In this document: piece after piece, positions 55,088-64,000 of the stretch
Position numbering within the stretch: the stretch's first letter is position 1
Layout of the letters: each line of letters starts with the position of its first letter
Assembly: GCA_051530055.1 (NCBI GenBank)
Contig: CM121342.1
Location: 682,001 to 746,000 of the forward strand
Length of the DNA: 64,000 nt
Direction of reading: 5' to 3'
From: Neoechinorhynchus agilis
Lineage: Eukaryota > Acanthocephala
The notes under the pieces: generated by a model
The model's input: the letters and a program-made list of their open reading frames with translations, nothing else
What the model was told of the DNA's origin: nothing
Databases searched by the model: none
Position numbers and translations under genes: made by a program

Positions 55088-57485
55088 GGATCGTGCAGTG
55101 GAACTCTGGCGGACGGGTTAGTATCCATAAACTGCTCTCAGAGGCCTGGCGGTGCAGCATCATCTTTATTCAGGAGTCCAAGTCTGTCTATAATGTTCAC
55201 GACCTACCTCAAGGTCTAAGCTCACTGACCGAACAATTTGTCTTATTCTGTACCCCTCCTCATTCGCCCAATTCCCAAGGTCTACTGTCTTTTTTCCTGC
55301 CTTCTCTCGGTCCCACACAGATCACATCGTTTTCCTCCGATGATCTGTCTTATTCAATTTTTTCAGTTTGTATTAAAGGCTCTAAACTTCTGTTAGCTAA
55401 CATCTATGTCCGGCCCCATAAGATACATCTCCCTCGCAATAAGTCCATTTTGAAGAACATCTTAGGGTCAGGTATTGACTTTTGTTTTGGCGACTTTAAT
55501 GATCCTTCGCAGAAATGGATCAATTCTATTATTCGTTCTGGAGAATCCCACAACCTCATTACGCCCGATTATCCTACTTTTACTGACGGATCTTCATCCT
55601 CGTACCTGGATCTGTGTATATACCGAAAAAGTGGCTTCTACAAACCTATTTTAATTTCTCAATCCTCTGTATTCCAAGTCGCTGGACACGACGTTTTAAC
55701 TTGGGAGCTCGACAAGAACGTTCTGTTATCGCGAAAGTTCAAATTGGGATGGTTAAATGTTAGTCTCTTTAATGCTGCTACCCGCTTTTATCTCTCTGGG
55801 TCAAAATCCACCGAGCTTAAAGATATTAACAATTTTTTGGCTGACACTAGTAACAATTTCCTTACCACAGTTAGGAGATCAGTAGGAGTACCTCGGAAAT
55901 CCAACCTATTATCCCTTTATGGTAGGGAACTCTTTAAAGCTAAGGCAGCGGGCGACACTAGATCCTGTAAGTTTTGGTCATCTCTTTACTGGCCGTGCAA
56001 GGTCAGATTCCAGATCGCCCAAGATCGCAAAATGATCAGCAAGTATCTACCCCATTCATCGGAATGGTGGAGAGTTGTAAACCGGAAACGCTCCTTCCCT
56101 GGAAAAGGGCAGCTGCAGCCTGGATTAGATCTTCAGGCTTTGATACAGTCATCAGGGCGCTTTGTTCCGAACACTCGAATGAGGCCAGTCCGATCCCCAT
56201 AGCCAGTAACTTCATACTTCCCAAACCACGGAGAATTGATCTCACCAAAAAGGATTTTTTACAGTGGTGGACCTCTAAGAACCTCACCTCATGCAACGGC
56301 TCTTCAGCCTGTTTTAAAGCAACCAACGTTTTGAGCAGGGATAACATAGCATCCTTGGCCAGTGTCATGCTACTAGCCTCTCCTGAAGAATGGTCAGAAA
56401 TTAATATTTCAAAAAGGATTTTCCTACGCAAGGGTAAGGTTCGATCAATATCTTCTTCGGAAAATGTGAGACCAATCTCTATCCAAAACTCTTTGGTTTC
56501 CATCTATGAGAGAGTCTTGGCAAAGCGGATTGTCGAGTTCTCCTGTGAGCATGATCTCATCGATAGACGATGCCATGGTTTCGTTCCCGGCAGATCAGTT
56601 CATTCCGCTATGAACGAAATTATACGTAATTTTGGACAGAACCGTCGTGCCATGAATATCTTGATTTCGTTTGATATCAGCAAGGCATTTGACAATATTA
56701 ATATCGATTTTATCCTAAATATCTTACGCTTTTTTAACTTTCCTTTCAATTACATAGCTAGGGTTCACAATACCCTGAAGTCCAAACGGTTTTTCTTCTC
56801 GGATGATCCCGCTCGCTTGGTTTACTATCAGGTTAAAGGAGTTCCCCAAGGCTCTCCTTTATCACCGATTCTCTTCTGCTTAGCCTCCCAATATATTGTT
56901 CAAAACTGTAAAATCTGTCGTTCAATCACCATGTACGCGGACGACCTCACCGTGGTTATAAAAGAGGGCAACTATGTACAAGCTCAAAAGAAGCTTGCAG
57001 CAGTTCTCAATTTCCTAAAAGAAAAACTTCCACACATGGGGCTTGCACTAAATAATAATAAGACCAAGTTTTTAATAAAATCAAAATCCGTCGTTGGTAA
57101 GCGACACATTAGAGACTTTGTCAAGAGGTTTTTCGCCCTTGATTTTTTCCCGGTTTTTCATAGACTCAACATTCTGGGTTTTACCCTCAGTAGTAATCTG
57201 TCATTCTCGGCTGACCTGAATAAGATGAAACGACTCTTCAAATGTGCTAATGCCAAAGCAAAGCGTGCTGCCCGACTAGGCCTCAATCTTAAGTCTAGCA
57301 AATCTATATGGAACGCGTGGGCCATATCTGGTCTAGTCTTCTATTCTAGAGGACGACCGCCCGAACAACGCCAGAGCTTCCGATGCACCTTCCTGAGACT
57401 CTGCTCCACTCTCCCTTTCGCATGGGCAAACACCGTCGACTGGACCGCCAAAGTGGATAAATGGACAGCCATCGGCAATGATTGA
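55069..57485 (+). CDS. LINE A ORF2, endonuclease-reverse transcriptase (one frameshift)
   Basis: Endonuclease: VQWNSGG, IFIQESKS, FGDFNDPSQKW, SYLDLCI, AGHDVLTW, the catalytic Asn/Glu/Asp/His set of APE-type nucleases. Reverse transcriptase: LISFDISKAFDNI, VKGVPQGSPLSPILF, TMYADDLTVV (the YADD), GLALNNNKTKFL, and a thumb ending at about WTAKVDKWTAIGND. The N-terminal endonuclease frame runs to about 56190 and the RT frame starts about 55980, so there is one frameshift near 56110-56150 and the protein cannot be made as is. No RNase H is seen. Expected to nick target DNA and prime cDNA. Confidence 0.88.
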
Positions 57486-57529
57486 AACGTTTGATTGACT
57501 CAGTCTTTCTCACATGGTCCTTTGCGAAT

Positions 57530-59045
57530 ATGCGCACCAATGTTTTGGCGGAGGGTGGCAAACGGCCACCCACTTCCCTGAGAATTCCCGTACCTCCGGA
57601 GGTTCGGAGTAGTATTCTCAAAGACATGAAGCGCGACAAACAGCCATCAATCACTGATTCAGGATCGAATCCCACTTCTCAGTTCCTGTTGGAAGGGTCC
57701 CTTTCTGATGAAATCCCCCAACAGCTGACATCTTCATTCAAAACTCAACGCGAGTACCTAGCCCTTCCGGTCAAGAGATGGCCGTATATACTCACAATCA
57801 AGTCAAATCCGATTATGCCTAAGGACGTAATCTACAACCAAAGCGTTGCTCCGTGGACGCGCTCATTCCATAACGATGGAGTTAAACGAATTGATCGTAT
57901 TACTTATTTCGGAGGTATTCTGAGAGTGTACCTAACGGACAGTATTTGGTTATCCAACTTGAAGGACTTTGTTAAATCCAAGCTTCCCAGGGATGTCTTC
58001 TCGGTGGAAGAGATTACTCAAAGGGTACAGTTCATGGCTAACGGTCTACAGCCCAATTTAGCTGCTGAAGACAAAGTAGAGTTCGAAAAACTTTTCAACG
58101 TGAAGATAAAATTTTTCCTCAACTCCAGAAGGTCTGGCACTCCTATCTCGATAGCGATGGTGGAAGGATCCAGGCAAGTTAGGGATGACCTCTGTAAAAA
58201 AATGCACTGTGCCTTTAATTGTTTTGCGATTCGATTCACACAGAAATCGGGAAGCCATCAAGATGACTATATTTTTCCTCACTGCAACCTTTGCCACAAA
58301 TGGGGACACTGGGTTCAACATTGCCCCAATCCGGATTCCCCGAAATGTGTTCACTGTGCTGAGACAGGTCATTCTGCTCAAAATTGCCCAAACAAGTCAA
58401 TCAAAAGATGTGTCAATTGCAATGGACAACACTCTGTATTTTACAAAGGATGTCCTGAATTCAAGAAGTATTGGAATTGGGCTCAAAACGGGCAGCCCTT
58501 TGCTAAAAAAAGCGATAGCGCCGGGTGGAGACCGGCTGTCGCAGCAAACTCGTTCGCAGTGCCTCTTCATAGAGCAACCCCCTTTTCAAAAGATAACGAT
58601 CTTGAAGAGCTCGGACTCTAAAGACTCGCATCGCTTACCTCCATCGCAGTTGGTTACCATGGAAATTCTGGAGGAACGTTTAGAGGAGTCTTGTAACAAA
58701 CTTCTAACGGTCATGCAGGCGCGCTTCACTGAGGCCATCGTGGCTTTTGAGAGGAAGCTGAGTACACTCATTGGGAACTTGGTCAATCTTCCTGATTTGA
58801 TTTCATCGAGTTTACCTAGTCAACGTGGTGCAAAGCTAAAAAGAGCGAATGCGACGGAAAAAAACTCTCATGGGGCCAAGAAACTCAATGTCGATTCTAG
58901 TATAAACCACTCAGATATCGAGGACGTCGTCATGGAAGTCGAAGAAACCGACTCTGAATATGTTAACAGGATCATTAACACTCAATCCTCGCTCATTAAC
59001 AACGGAACTGCGGCCCTAATATCAGATGAAGTCGCCAGAATATGA
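57530..59045 (+). CDS. LINE B ORF1, gag-like protein (one frameshift)
   Basis: Starts MRTNVLAEGGKRPPTSLRIP. Middle region VKRIDRITYFGGILRVYLTD matches A. Three complete zinc knuckles: CNLCHKWGHWVQHC, CVHCAETGHSAQNC, CVNCNGQHSVFYKGC, then WNWAQNG. The first frame stops at 58621; the C-terminal part (LEERLEESCNKLLTVMQARF, then an acidic DIEDVVMEVEETDSEYV) continues in another frame to 59045. So one frameshift near 58600. Confidence 0.82.
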
Positions 59046-59081
59046 TAACTCGAAGGCACAGGTAATGGTGGGGATCTCCGG

Positions 59082-61519
59082 GTGCTGCAATGGAATTTTG
59101 GAGGGGCGGCCAATCTTACCAGGCTCGCTCGGTTCACACCAGGCGTTTCCATCATCCTACTGCAGGAAACGAAAAGTATTCACACTCTACACCAACTTTA
59201 TAACTATCTACCTCATCTTAACTGTTCAATGTTCTCCTCTTTTATTACTGGCCCATTCAGTCCCGCCTCACAAGGTCTTATTTCAATTTTTCATTCCTCC
59301 TTAAATCCCCAACTTATAGCCTCCTACACCTCACCGGAAATGTCGTACTCACTTTTTAAATTTCTCTTTAATCGGAAGTACCTCTCGATTGTTAATTTGT
59401 ACATCAGACCGGGTTTTATTCATCGTCCATATATCAAAAACAAAATCAAATGGCTTCTCAATGCCAATATCGACTTTGTTGTGGGGGATTTTAACGACCC
59501 ATCTTTAAAATGGTCCAGAGCCATTGTCAACGCAGTCAAACTTCTTTACTCTCTAACCCTCCCGAATACTCCGTCTTTCCACAATCTCGTATTAAATACA
59601 CACTCGTTCTTAGATCTGATAATCTTTAAGAGATATCTTAACTTTTCAATTCAATTCGATCGTCAGGTGTCTCTCTTTGACCTCCTAGGGCATGATATCC
59701 TTATCTGGTCATTCGGTCCTATGAATGCACTCCGCAAATCATATCACATTTCTCCACTCAACGTGGCCTTTTTCCGTCTAATCAGCCAAATCGCTCTATC
59801 TTCGAGCACCTTACAATCTAATCGGTCATCCATTTTACCGTCTGTCAATAACATCCTCAATTTGGTTGCTAATACCTTTCTGTTTCGAACGGTAAAGGTT
59901 TTCTCTCGTCCTTACGAAAGTCGCTCTCTTCGCTTTCTCAGACGCCAACTTTTTCTGGCCAAACGTTCTGGAGACGTACTTCTCACGAAAATCTTATCTA
60001 GTCATTATTGGGCAGCCCAATGTCGACAGAGGATGCAACAGAAAGCAAATCTTCTTAATAGCCTGAAACCCTTTTCCTCACATTGGTGGAACACTTTTCA
60101 AAGGAAGAGATACATACCATGGAAATCGAAAATCTCCGGCTGGTTAAAATCAACGTCTATAGACGATATTTTGGGAACCATTTTTGCTTTTCATTCAGAG
60201 GGCTCTGTCAAGGATGCTTTACCCGTGACAATCTTTCGACGGGTCTTTGCCGGTCGTGTAGATATTTTATTAAGTGACATCCTAAAAGTATGGTCCGACA
60301 ATCCGAAATTGGCATCCTCCAACTCAAGCTCAGGCACCAAAATCTTTACTTTACTTCCCCGGGACTGCATCCTAAGGCTGGCCGAATTAATGCTGAACTG
60401 CTCCCCTTATGCTTGGAGAGAGATTAATGTGGCTCGGCGTATTTTTCTTATTAAAAATGGGAAAAAGTCAGTCTCTCAGCCTAAGGATCTCCGCCCAATT
60501 TCCCTACAGAACCCCTTTGTGACCATTTACAAACGAGCCTTAGCACTTCGCTTGAGAGCCTTTATAACAGAAAATAGCTGCATATCGACTAATTGCCACG
60601 GTTTTCAAAAGGGGAAATCCGTACACTCTGCTTTAACCAATATTTACGATAACTTCACTAACACCAATCTACCCTTGAAAGCCATAATGGCTGTTGATCT
60701 ATCTCAAGCGTTCGACAAGATATCTTTGTCTTTTATTATGGAGATATTAGAATTTTTTAGCGTCCCTCATAATTTGATCTCCCGAATTCACAATATTCTT
60801 TTTACCAAGTCCTTCTTTTACGAGGATGATGCTTCGAAATCAACCTATTACATGACCACGGGTGTCCCACAAGGTTCACCGCTTTCCCCGATCCTGTTTC
60901 TACTTGCTTCGCAGTATATAGTTAAAAATTTCAAAACCCGTAATGTTTCTATAACCTGTTATGCGGATGACTTAACTTTCGTATTCTCTGCGCACAGAGC
61001 TTTCAAACTCAAAAGTTTGATTGAGCAGTGCATCCACTACCTCAATGTAGTCTTACCTCGTATGAATTTATCCCTCAATCCCTCCAAATCGTTCTGTATC
61101 TTCAAGGTTCGCTCAGGTAAACTTCGAAGGGATCTCAAATCTTTTTTTAACAATCTAATGAACCCCTTGAATCAGAAGCGAGCGGATAATGCCAATACTC
61201 CACTAAAATTACGCATTCTTGGACATACGTTAACGGTCAATCTGTCACCCAGAACCGATATCAATAAGTTGAAAAGGTTGCTAAAAGTGGGCAAAAAAAT
61301 GGCCAACCGAGCGATGAAACTAGGCCTGAACTCGTTACAAGCGCAAGCTATTTGGAAAACCTGGTGTATCCCCGGCCTTGTCTTCTTTTCCAGAGGTCGC
61401 CCCCCGAACATAAGGCCTCCTTTATAGACGCCTTCACCCAGCACCTAGATTCCCTCCCATTTTCCTGGGCCGGAGACTTAAAGTTCTGTGAACCCAGAAT
61501 TGGGCGATGGACAACATGA
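59082..61519 (+). CDS. LINE B ORF2, endonuclease-reverse transcriptase, nearly intact
   Basis: About 781 codons open from VLQWNFGG. Endonuclease: IILLQETKSIHTLH, VVGDFNDPSLKW, HSFLDLIIF, GHDILIWSF. RT: FQKGKSVHSALTN, IMAVDLSQAFDKIS, TTGVPQGSPLSPILF, ITCYADDLTFVF, MNLSLNPSKSFCIF, LRILGHTL, and thumb to GLVFFSRGRPP. The frame stops at 61427, but the next ~30 codons of the family continue in another frame to about 61519, so one change near the end. No in-frame ATG precedes VLQWN after the last stop, so ORF2 may start by reinitiation after ORF1 as in some LINEs. Confidence 0.88.
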
Positions 61520-61599
61520 CAGGTATTCTCTCACCAAACCGTTAATCTGTTCGATAAATAAGTCACGATTGCGCTCTAAAACCATGATAAATAAATATA

Positions 61600-61745
61600 T
61601 ATGGGCCCCGAACTTGGGGTATAGCGATCCCGCGAATCAGAGCAATAGAATACATAAAATGTAACAACTTTTTAAATATGAGGCGAGGTTACCTCGCGAA
61701 ATATTTCACTTAAATAGATTAGGTTACGCCCGGGATTATGTTCAG
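61600..61745 (+). repeat. Penelope-like tail with worn hammerhead-like box
   Basis: Follows LINE B. Has cgatcccgcgaatcagagc, like the tRNA-like part at 13.2 and 35.0 kb, then a box worn to AATATGA, a strong hairpin GCGAGG-TTA-CCTCGC, GAAA and TATTTCAC (61676-61707), then a flank shared with 26.5 kb (cccgggattatgttc). Confidence 0.55.
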
Positions 61746-61749
61746 GAAA

Positions 61750-62425
61750 ATTATAACTTGACTATCCCGAAGAATTTTTTGTCTATAATTTGAGAACATT
61801 ATGACATTATTATTCACGCTCATTCAGTTTAATTCGTTCGCTTAAATAAAATGTTGCAAGTTGTAATATCAAAAATGCCATCTATATCAACGCCGTAAAC
61901 ACGAACCATTTAACATATTTTAAGCTTATCAGAAACAAAGCTTTGACAAAAATAAATAAATACCTTTGTTCGCTTTTCGTTATTATGTGCTATGGTTGAA
62001 ATTTGCAAATGTCTCAAGAGCGGACTACGTCTCATCGAATAATGTAGGGGATTAAGGCAAATTCTTCGCTATTGTGGAATATGTCTTTGAAAAGTGATCA
62101 ATCGCTGTTCAATCTTGAAATTATTGTCAAAACATTATTCTTTATTGGGATTATACTCAGGAGTAAAGTAATGAAGTTTTTAATGTATTATTACCAAAAA
62201 TGAACATTTTAATCGTCAAAAGTGAGTGATGAAGATATTATAGTTAAACTCGCGCAATTAGCGGAATAGGCTCCGTTTCAATATGTTCGCCTTTACTAAG
62301 ATGTTTGAAATCGTCCGTTTTTTGCTGCTCTATTTAATTCATCTCTCAGTTTCAAAACATTTATTTAGTTTTAAAGAATATCGAATTGGAAGAAAAGAGT
62401 TTCAGCTCACCGAGGTATTTTCGTT
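61750..62425. other. Stretch without a recognised gene
   Basis: A 70-codon frame at 62283-62492 begins with a signal-like MFAFTKMFEIVRFLLLYLIH but runs into the foldback repeat; not supported as a gene. Confidence 0.35.
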
Positions 62426-62429
62426 TGGT

Positions 62430-62612
62430 AGTTTTACCACCCCGGATTTATGTTCACTAATTTATTTCCACGATATCTCACTTGTCGGATAATTCCGACA
62501 TTTTCTTGAGGTTTGTCATTGTTTCGCAAGTTTGTGTAGAAGCGCCAAACTTTCGAAACAATGACAAACCCACGGGAAAATGTCGGAATTGTCCGACGTG
62601 TAATATCGTGGA
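62430..62612. repeat. Foldback repeat, family 2, second copy
   Basis: Left arm as at 44575 (ttttaccaccccggatttat, then cactaatttatttccacgat and gtcggataattccgacattt). The right arm is shortened and worn (cgacgtgtaatatcgtggaa) and the centre is different (a second nested inverted pair, gtttgtcattgtttcg and its complement). Confidence 0.75.
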
Positions 62613-63014
62613 ACTTCCAAAAGAAAGTATCTTTTCCTCTGAAAATCCAAGACATTACCGAGATATATTATTGCAACTTAAAGTATTTAAAAATCAAACT
62701 AATTTCTATAACCGTGTCCGTAGTTCTCGTGCATCTCTAAGAAGAATGCAAAATGCTCAAGAATAATTTGATACTCCGCTTTGTAGATAAACTAAAAATG
62801 TTACACAAATAAAGTTTGCTTATAATATCGAATTTTCTGTTTTTTTAACAAGTTGCCGTAAAGTTACCTGAGCTTTCATCTTCAAACAGCATGCCGAAAC
62901 GTTGAATATTTGCACATCTATGAACTCATGCCCGATCAATTGTTATTTTCATCTTTTGTACATTTGAACAACCATTACTTTAAATGGGATTATTGTTTAG
63001 ATCTACACCCGCGG

Positions 63015-63170
63015 TAAATGATTACTTCGATTAAAGACGTTCTGCGAACCTCGTCGGGTTCATCATCAGTTTGTTTGTTCATCGATAGCGTCTATTACTA
63101 ACAAACTGATGATGAACCCGACGAGATTCGCCGAACGTCTTTAATCGAAATAATCACTTATTGAGGGTGT
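63015..63170. repeat. Foldback repeat with hammerhead-related arms
   Basis: Arms of about 60 nt around a ~20-nt centre: cgattaaagacgttctgcga, tcgtcgggttcatcatcagt and the complement. Each arm reads outward CTGATGA, T, GAACC/GGTTC hairpin, then GAACGTC (GAAC in place of GAAA). The outward flank continues to aatcacttattgagggtgtg and atttaccgcgggtgtagatc. A relative with GAAA is at about 7552-7530 on the minus strand. Confidence 0.7.
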
Positions 63171-63353
63171 GGACCTAAACAATAATTTCAATCACATTCC
63201 CCGGTACCTCACATATCGACATTACTTTAAATGTATAGGAATTAAGTTCTAAAAATGTAGCAATGACCAATCTTCATTCTTATGTAGAAAACCATTTTTA
63301 TCTCTCATTTCGGAGTGTATATGCTCTCCATATGCGTGTATATGCGAAATAGA

Positions 63354-63578
63354 TTAGCTTTTTCTTAGAGTAAGAGCCAGAGTAAGAATGATAATAAACA
63401 GCACAATGATCGCTACGATTGCAAGAATGATCTTCTTTTTCCTTGCAGAACTCTAAAAACAAAACATTAGCAATATTTTAATTCAATGATCTTACCTGAT
63501 ATTGTACAGCCTGAGTAAGCTCTGTATCTGCGGCTTCAACCCGTTCTTGAGCAGCGTCCAATGATCTTTCGATTGAAT
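63354..63578 (-). CDS. Syntaxin C-terminal exons (partial gene)
   Basis: SNARE protein of membrane fusion. Two exons, GT-AG and in phase: 63578-63496 and 63452-63354. They read DSIERSLDAAQERVEAADTE, LTQAVQYQ, then SSARKKK, a membrane helix (IILAIVAIIVLFIIILTLAL) and a short tail TLRKS. This is the end of the t-SNARE helix plus the anchor, as in plasma-membrane syntaxins (DAVQYQS.ARRKK). Upstream exons (Habc domain) are not in the 420 nt to the window end, so the next intron is long or the rest is beyond the edge. 63600-64000 shows no coding. Confidence 0.85.
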
Positions 63579-64000
63579 CTATATAAAGGAGAAATAAGGA
63601 GATTTTAAACGGGAAATCTTTTTTTCTTGATGACTAGACAAAAGAACCACATGAAACATATTATATGAATAGATTTATAGGCTAATTACATTTCTTTCAA
63701 AAGTTATTTGGAAGGACTTAAACGATGACGACTAACTGAAGTTTCACATAAAACGCAATTTTAGAATTTACTTTATATCGTACATAATTAATTTCTGTTT
63801 CACATCTACCAAATTATCCAGAATGGTTTCTAAAGACCTTCAGAACATCAGTCTCCAAGATTTTTCGACAGACTGTTATAGGCTACTTTTGACAAAATTG
63901 ACTAAAAATTAAATTTGACAAAAAACAAATTGAGAAAATGATTGCGCTTTACATCATCCCTCTGATTAATAAAATCTTTGGTTGAGATTTACTAAATTAT

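Larger units (their letters stand above)
53750..57485 (+). mobile_element. Non-LTR retrotransposon A (Jockey/I-type, two ORFs)
   Basis: LINE with a gag-like ORF1 carrying zinc knuckles and an ORF2 with an APE-type endonuclease and reverse transcriptase. No poly(A) or simple-repeat tail is seen at its 3' end: the ORF2 stop is followed within about 45 nt by ORF1 of element B. Near the left border, 53613-53788 is open in another frame and may be 5' UTR or older flank. One frameshift in ORF2, none seen in ORF1, so fairly young. Confidence 0.85.
57530..61540 (+). mobile_element. Non-LTR retrotransposon B, joined head to tail to A
   Basis: Related to A (same ORF layout, same AEGGKRPP start, same RT motifs) but a different family: the proteins align over most of their length with only moderate identity. 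Its 5' end directly follows the ORF2 stop of A with no 3' UTR or tail between. The 3' end at about 61540 leads into ttcgataaataagtcacgat and then a Penelope-like tail. Confidence 0.85.

Noticed and set aside
1-64000. LTR retroelements, Polintons, CRISPR arrays or bacterial operons
   Set aside because: No paired long terminal repeats, capsid-type genes or direct-repeat arrays were seen; gene structure is animal.

Overview
The window is nuclear DNA from a small-genome invertebrate animal. Its genes are metazoan (a galactose-1-P uridylyltransferase, NAF1, a mitochondrial L15 protein, thymidylate kinase, PITHD1, a PIP5K, KDM8/JMJD5, a LITAF protein, a PPP1R3-type protein, DGAT1, CDC73, an RBX2-type RING protein, a glutathione peroxidase and a syntaxin). 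They are interrupted by short GT-AG introns, mostly 45-70 nt. About ten start codons lie 0-5 nt after a good splice acceptor (pyrimidine tract plus AG), and one gene pair is only about 100 nt apart. That is the signature of spliced-leader trans-splicing, so a nematode or another trans-splicing worm-like animal is the best guess. No spliced-leader RNA gene was seen and I cannot name the species.

Layout. 0-5.2 kb: an Ig-type membrane protein, then a D-lactate dehydrogenase of bacterial type, then GALT on the opposite strand. 5.9-9.7 kb: broken LINE and Penelope-like pieces. 10-13 kb: NUDT14-like Nudix hydrolase and NAF1. 13-14.2 kb: Penelope and LINE pieces. 14.4-22.2 kb: MRPL15, PITHD1 with thymidylate kinase nested antisense in its second intron, and PIP5K. 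22.3-24 kb: LINE and foldback repeats. 24-28.5 kb: KDM8, LITAF and a CBM21 (PPP1R3-like) gene. 29.8-33.4 kb: a foldback repeat, DGAT1 and a four-helix membrane protein. 34.1-35.2 kb: minisatellite and Penelope tail. 35.8-37.1 kb: CDC73. 37.1-46.9 kb: a gene-poor stretch with a few unrecognised genes and several foldback repeats. 46.9-48.1 kb: an inverted piece of 28S rDNA. 49.4-51.5 kb: RBX2-like and GPX. 52.3-61.5 kb: a Penelope-like piece, then two different non-LTR retrotransposons joined head to tail. 61.6-63.2 kb: repeats. 63.35 kb to the end: the 3' exons of a syntaxin.

The host genes are mostly unrelated housekeeping genes. The strongest structural themes are: (1) many copies of a hammerhead-ribozyme-like sequence (CTGANGA box, hairpin, GAAA), often attached to Penelope-like tails or duplicated as the two arms of foldback repeats; (2) acceptor-at-ATG gene starts; (3) a complete gene nested with 13-15 nt margins inside an intron of another; (4) the head-to-tail LINE pair. 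Exon borders were worked out by eye from reading phase and family alignment; unresolved ones are stated.
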